From assembly GCA_037176845.1 (NCBI GenBank), contig JAYKXP010000205.1, positions 1 to 64,000 on the forward strand: a DNA stretch of 64,000 nucleotides. The letters are read 5' to 3'. The notes under the pieces were generated by a model that saw nothing but the letters and a program-made list of their open reading frames with translations, did not search any database and was not told the DNA's origin. This DNA comes from Paramarasmius palmivorus. Lineage: Eukaryota; Basidiomycota; Agaricomycetes; Agaricales; Marasmiaceae. The translations under genes and the position numbers were made by a program. Of this stretch, positions 61,330-64,000 are shown piece after piece. The stretch's first letter is position 1; the number at the start of each line of letters is the position of its first letter.

Positions 61330-62893
61330 ATGTGGAACTAAGGGCAAGCTTGTGCCATAGATTGAGAGGTTCATCATTTACCAGTATTTTCGAGTGACTA
61401 AAAGCATCACTTACGTGTTTGTATAATAAGATATCGAGACCCTGCTAGAATTACTAAGACCAAGCTGTATTTATCGAGACATCAGCCTCACCTCGTTACT
61501 CCCGGATGCCCACATCGAGTCATCGAGGATACCAACTTGAACCATTAGGGTGTTACGAAAGTCTGTTATGCATAAGGTGAAACAGATATGTTCACTGCAA
61601 ATTCACTGACTTACATTGACTGTAACCGGAGGAGAATGTCGGAGATCCGAGCGATTGATCTCTATCTGCTTCTAGACCTGGTTTGGAGAAAACATGGGTA
61701 GATGTGAAGAGCGGTCCCTACCTGTAGAACGGGGGCAAATTTGGCATGAGACCCATTAGGGAGTTGCCGAAGCCAAAAGAATTTTTTTGTGGATGTGATG
61801 TGTTGAAATTGATGATAACGCCTTTCGTGACTGCTTTTCTGAGCAGCATATTTCCCTTCGTTTTCCACTTCCCTTGCATCTATTACCCCCAAAATACTTG
61901 CAGGGTATGTATTTAAAGTCATTTAACCATTGAAGATAAATGCGAAAGTAGCCGTAGCCACTGAGGCTACCAAAACCAATGCATGTCTGGTATACTTCGG
62001 TGATTAGCCCGTACGTGTGGGTCAACATTTAGATTATTCGCTTTAAATAATCTTTGTAGTGTATTGTATCGCAGATATGAAAGATCAACGTCAATAAATT
62101 TAATCCTTCCTGTCCGACTGTGAATACTGTGTGCGGTAGTGCAGCGGATGTGACGGAGGATTCACAGTGACCGCAAGCAGGACAAGGAGTGGGAATTAAC
62201 ACCGAGGAAAAGGTGATAGGATAAAACAAGCTATAGGTACGTTCAGGAGAAAGCTAATACAAGAGTCCAGGACCTGTATTGTAAGCATGCAGGGACGAGA
62301 GGCTCAAGAAGGTCAAAATACAAGAGATAGTGAGCACATGAGAGGGGAGAATGGGAGAGGAACAGGGGTTTGCGGGTAAATAGGAAGTTCACTGTTACAT
62401 GTAGACTATGATTTTTCTGCTATACTCTTTACTTACCCGAGTATGCATGTTAAATGGATTCGTTGTTCTCTTTCTATACGGTATATAGTACGTCAAATAA
62501 GTTGAACTTCAAGGGATTAGCAGGCTGCGCCCGTCTGGTGTGGAGAGAAGTTTGGCAGCCCAAGCGGAAGTTTGCCACTCCCGGATTCGGGTTCTTGCAT
62601 CCAAATTGGAACCTGGCAGGACTTAGCAGATGACGAGCTCTACGTCTTGACATTGTTATCTCGACAGGTCACGCCATCCGGGACATCCCGAGTGGGTATA
62701 TTCGACTCTGACCAGATCCCACACGGATTCAAAATAAGCAAGAAGCAAGCATCAGTTTCTTGATACAGTAGCATTATCATATGATATCAGAATACGTCTT
62801 TAGCAGTCTGAAGCAATGCCTACATCTATAGCCATCATGCACACGGGACTGCCAGTGTTTCACGAGAAAGACCATATAGATTTCATGGTGTAG
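61330..62893. other. 1.5 kb without a recognisable gene
   Basis: Short open frames only (for example 61662-61922 minus and 62572-62763 plus) with no motif or splice support. No RNA gene or transposon ends seen. Confidence 0.4.
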
Positions 62894-63916
62894 CTACGTC
62901 TCCCGAGTTAGGATATGATTCTCCAGGTCCACAATTGGTGATGGAATGTTATAGGAGCCGCGTTCCCGGAAACCCATCGAAGTATATTTTCGCACCTGTT
63001 TTGCCATTGATGAGTTTAACTTGATCCGCAGAACTTCGAACTTGAGCTCACGTTCACTGGTTTGGTAGTCGCTAAACCAATAAATCCCCCCTTTCCTCTC
63101 ACCTAGATGTCTTTGTGGAGATTAACTCACCTGTGTAATGAATCACTACGTACCATCCTGAATACGCAGTCAACAATCGCTGTAGCATATCCGCGACCTT
63201 GGCTTGCTGGATCGGTGACAAGATCGGGGCACCACCACCGCCTTTGTCGCTCCTAATCAAGGTAATATGATCTCAGCCAGACATTTAGTGATTACACGAG
63301 CTATCATACCTCGTCCGTGAACATTGCTTCAGCGTGCTTTCGGTTTGTATCCGGATACTGTCGTTGGTCAAGCTCGATGTTCCAATCAATCAAAGATATT
63401 TCTCTCACGGTATGATTGAACCAATACTGGATCTCTGGCTTCAACTTCTCGAAGAATTGATCCCAGCCTAGTGCTCGCTGTTCAGGACTTATTGGCAGTC
63501 TCATGAGCGTCTTCCCGATGTTAAGGAACTGAATCGGGCTCACGTAGCAAATAGTCCAGTTCCCGGTGAGAACCATGCCCCATAGGACACTATCTTATCT
63601 CCATCCTTGACTGCATAGAGCTCACCCTCAAGAAGCGTAGCACGGATAATTGCTTGTCCCAGATCGCCTGACAAGGACCAATCGTTCCCTAGCATTACCC
63701 CCGTTGCTGGATCTACATGTGGCGTCAACGATGACGAAACTCGGATGCAGATTTAGCCAAAGGTTCTTTACCTCCCTCGTAAGCTTTTACATGCAGTTCC
63801 ACCATGTGGGCTATCTCTTCTTCTAGAAAGGTGTGATATGTGTTAACGACAATGCCGACGTCACAGGGAGACCTACCTGTAGGATCTCGAACAAGATAAA
63901 CTGTATGATTTGGCAT
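62894..63916 (-). CDS. GNAT-family N-acetyltransferase
   Basis: A multi-exon gene: 63877-63916, 63772-63822, 63544-63712, 63409-63499, 63310-63357, then an exon starting at 63252 and final exons ending with the stop at 62894. All joins checked keep frame. Sequence in order: MPNHTVYLVRDPT, EEEIAHMVELHVKAYEG, LGNDWSLSGDLGQAIIRATL, SYGAWFSPGTGLFAT, RALGWDQFFEKLKPEIQYWF, YPDTNRKHAEAMFTDE, then DPASQGRGYATAIVD with the R/Q-x-x-G-x-A/G acetyl-CoA loop, and finally SMGFRERGSYNIPSP. GNAT enzymes move an acetyl group from acetyl-CoA to an amine; the substrate is unknown. No membrane segment or targeting signal is visible. It is the intact counterpart of the frameshifted copy at 40991. Confidence 0.85.
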
Positions 63917-64000
63917 GTTTCACAGAGGGGGAACGTATTGAAGAGCAAGATGTATATTCATCTTTCTTGAAGTAGCGGTCATGATCATTTCTAGAAATGA

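Overview
The window looks like an Agaricomycete (mushroom-forming basidiomycete) nuclear chromosome. Genes are split by many 45-60 bp GT-AG introns, and the families seen are typical of that group: a Ty3/gypsy chromovirus, a DUF6589-like fragment, UstYa-like and But2-like proteins, MYND proteins, F-box proteins, seven-helix membrane proteins and an SR-protein kinase. I saw no rRNA, tRNA or CRISPR array.

Layout. 0-3.9 kb: 3' remnant of a chromovirus with its LTR, next to a broken DUF6589-like gene. 6.8-8.6 kb: a complete gag-only Ty1/copia element (153-bp LTRs, 5-bp target duplication). 8.8-15.2 kb: a tandem array of five related small membrane-protein genes on the minus strand, with a sixth on the plus strand at 20.8 kb. 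All have three exons, and exon 2 is exactly 151 nt in the five intact copies. I do not recognise the family, and it is my best candidate for something undescribed. A decayed piece of an SRPK-type kinase gene sits inside the array, and the intact kinase is at 17.4-19.6 kb. 21.4-23.6 kb: an MFS transporter. 24.2-34 kb: a duplicated block of MYND-finger protein plus HhH-GPD DNA glycosylase, an F-box/LRR protein and a third, decayed MYND copy. 37-47 kb: seven-helix membrane proteins (one broken, one intact), a TA-flanked MITE, a frameshifted GNAT gene, two UstYa-like oxidase homologues and a But2-like protein. 47-52 kb: largely unreadable. 52-61.3 kb: a non-autonomous LTR family with two complete copies and two solo LTRs. 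Each complete copy carries one unrecognised ORF. One copy lies inside what was a 59-bp intron of a cysteine-rich secreted-protein gene. The other has identical LTRs and splits a single-pass membrane-protein gene. 62.9-63.9 kb: an intact GNAT acetyltransferase.

How the pieces relate. There is no operon logic here. The theme is local duplication and decay (small-protein array, MYND/glycosylase block, kinase fragment, GNAT pair, seven-helix pair) combined with small non-autonomous retroelements that need replication proteins supplied in trans. The UstYa/But2/membrane group at 42-47 kb could be a metabolite or cell-surface neighbourhood, but no core biosynthetic gene or precursor peptide was found. 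Exon boundaries were placed by eye from splice motifs, reading-frame continuity and paralogue comparison.
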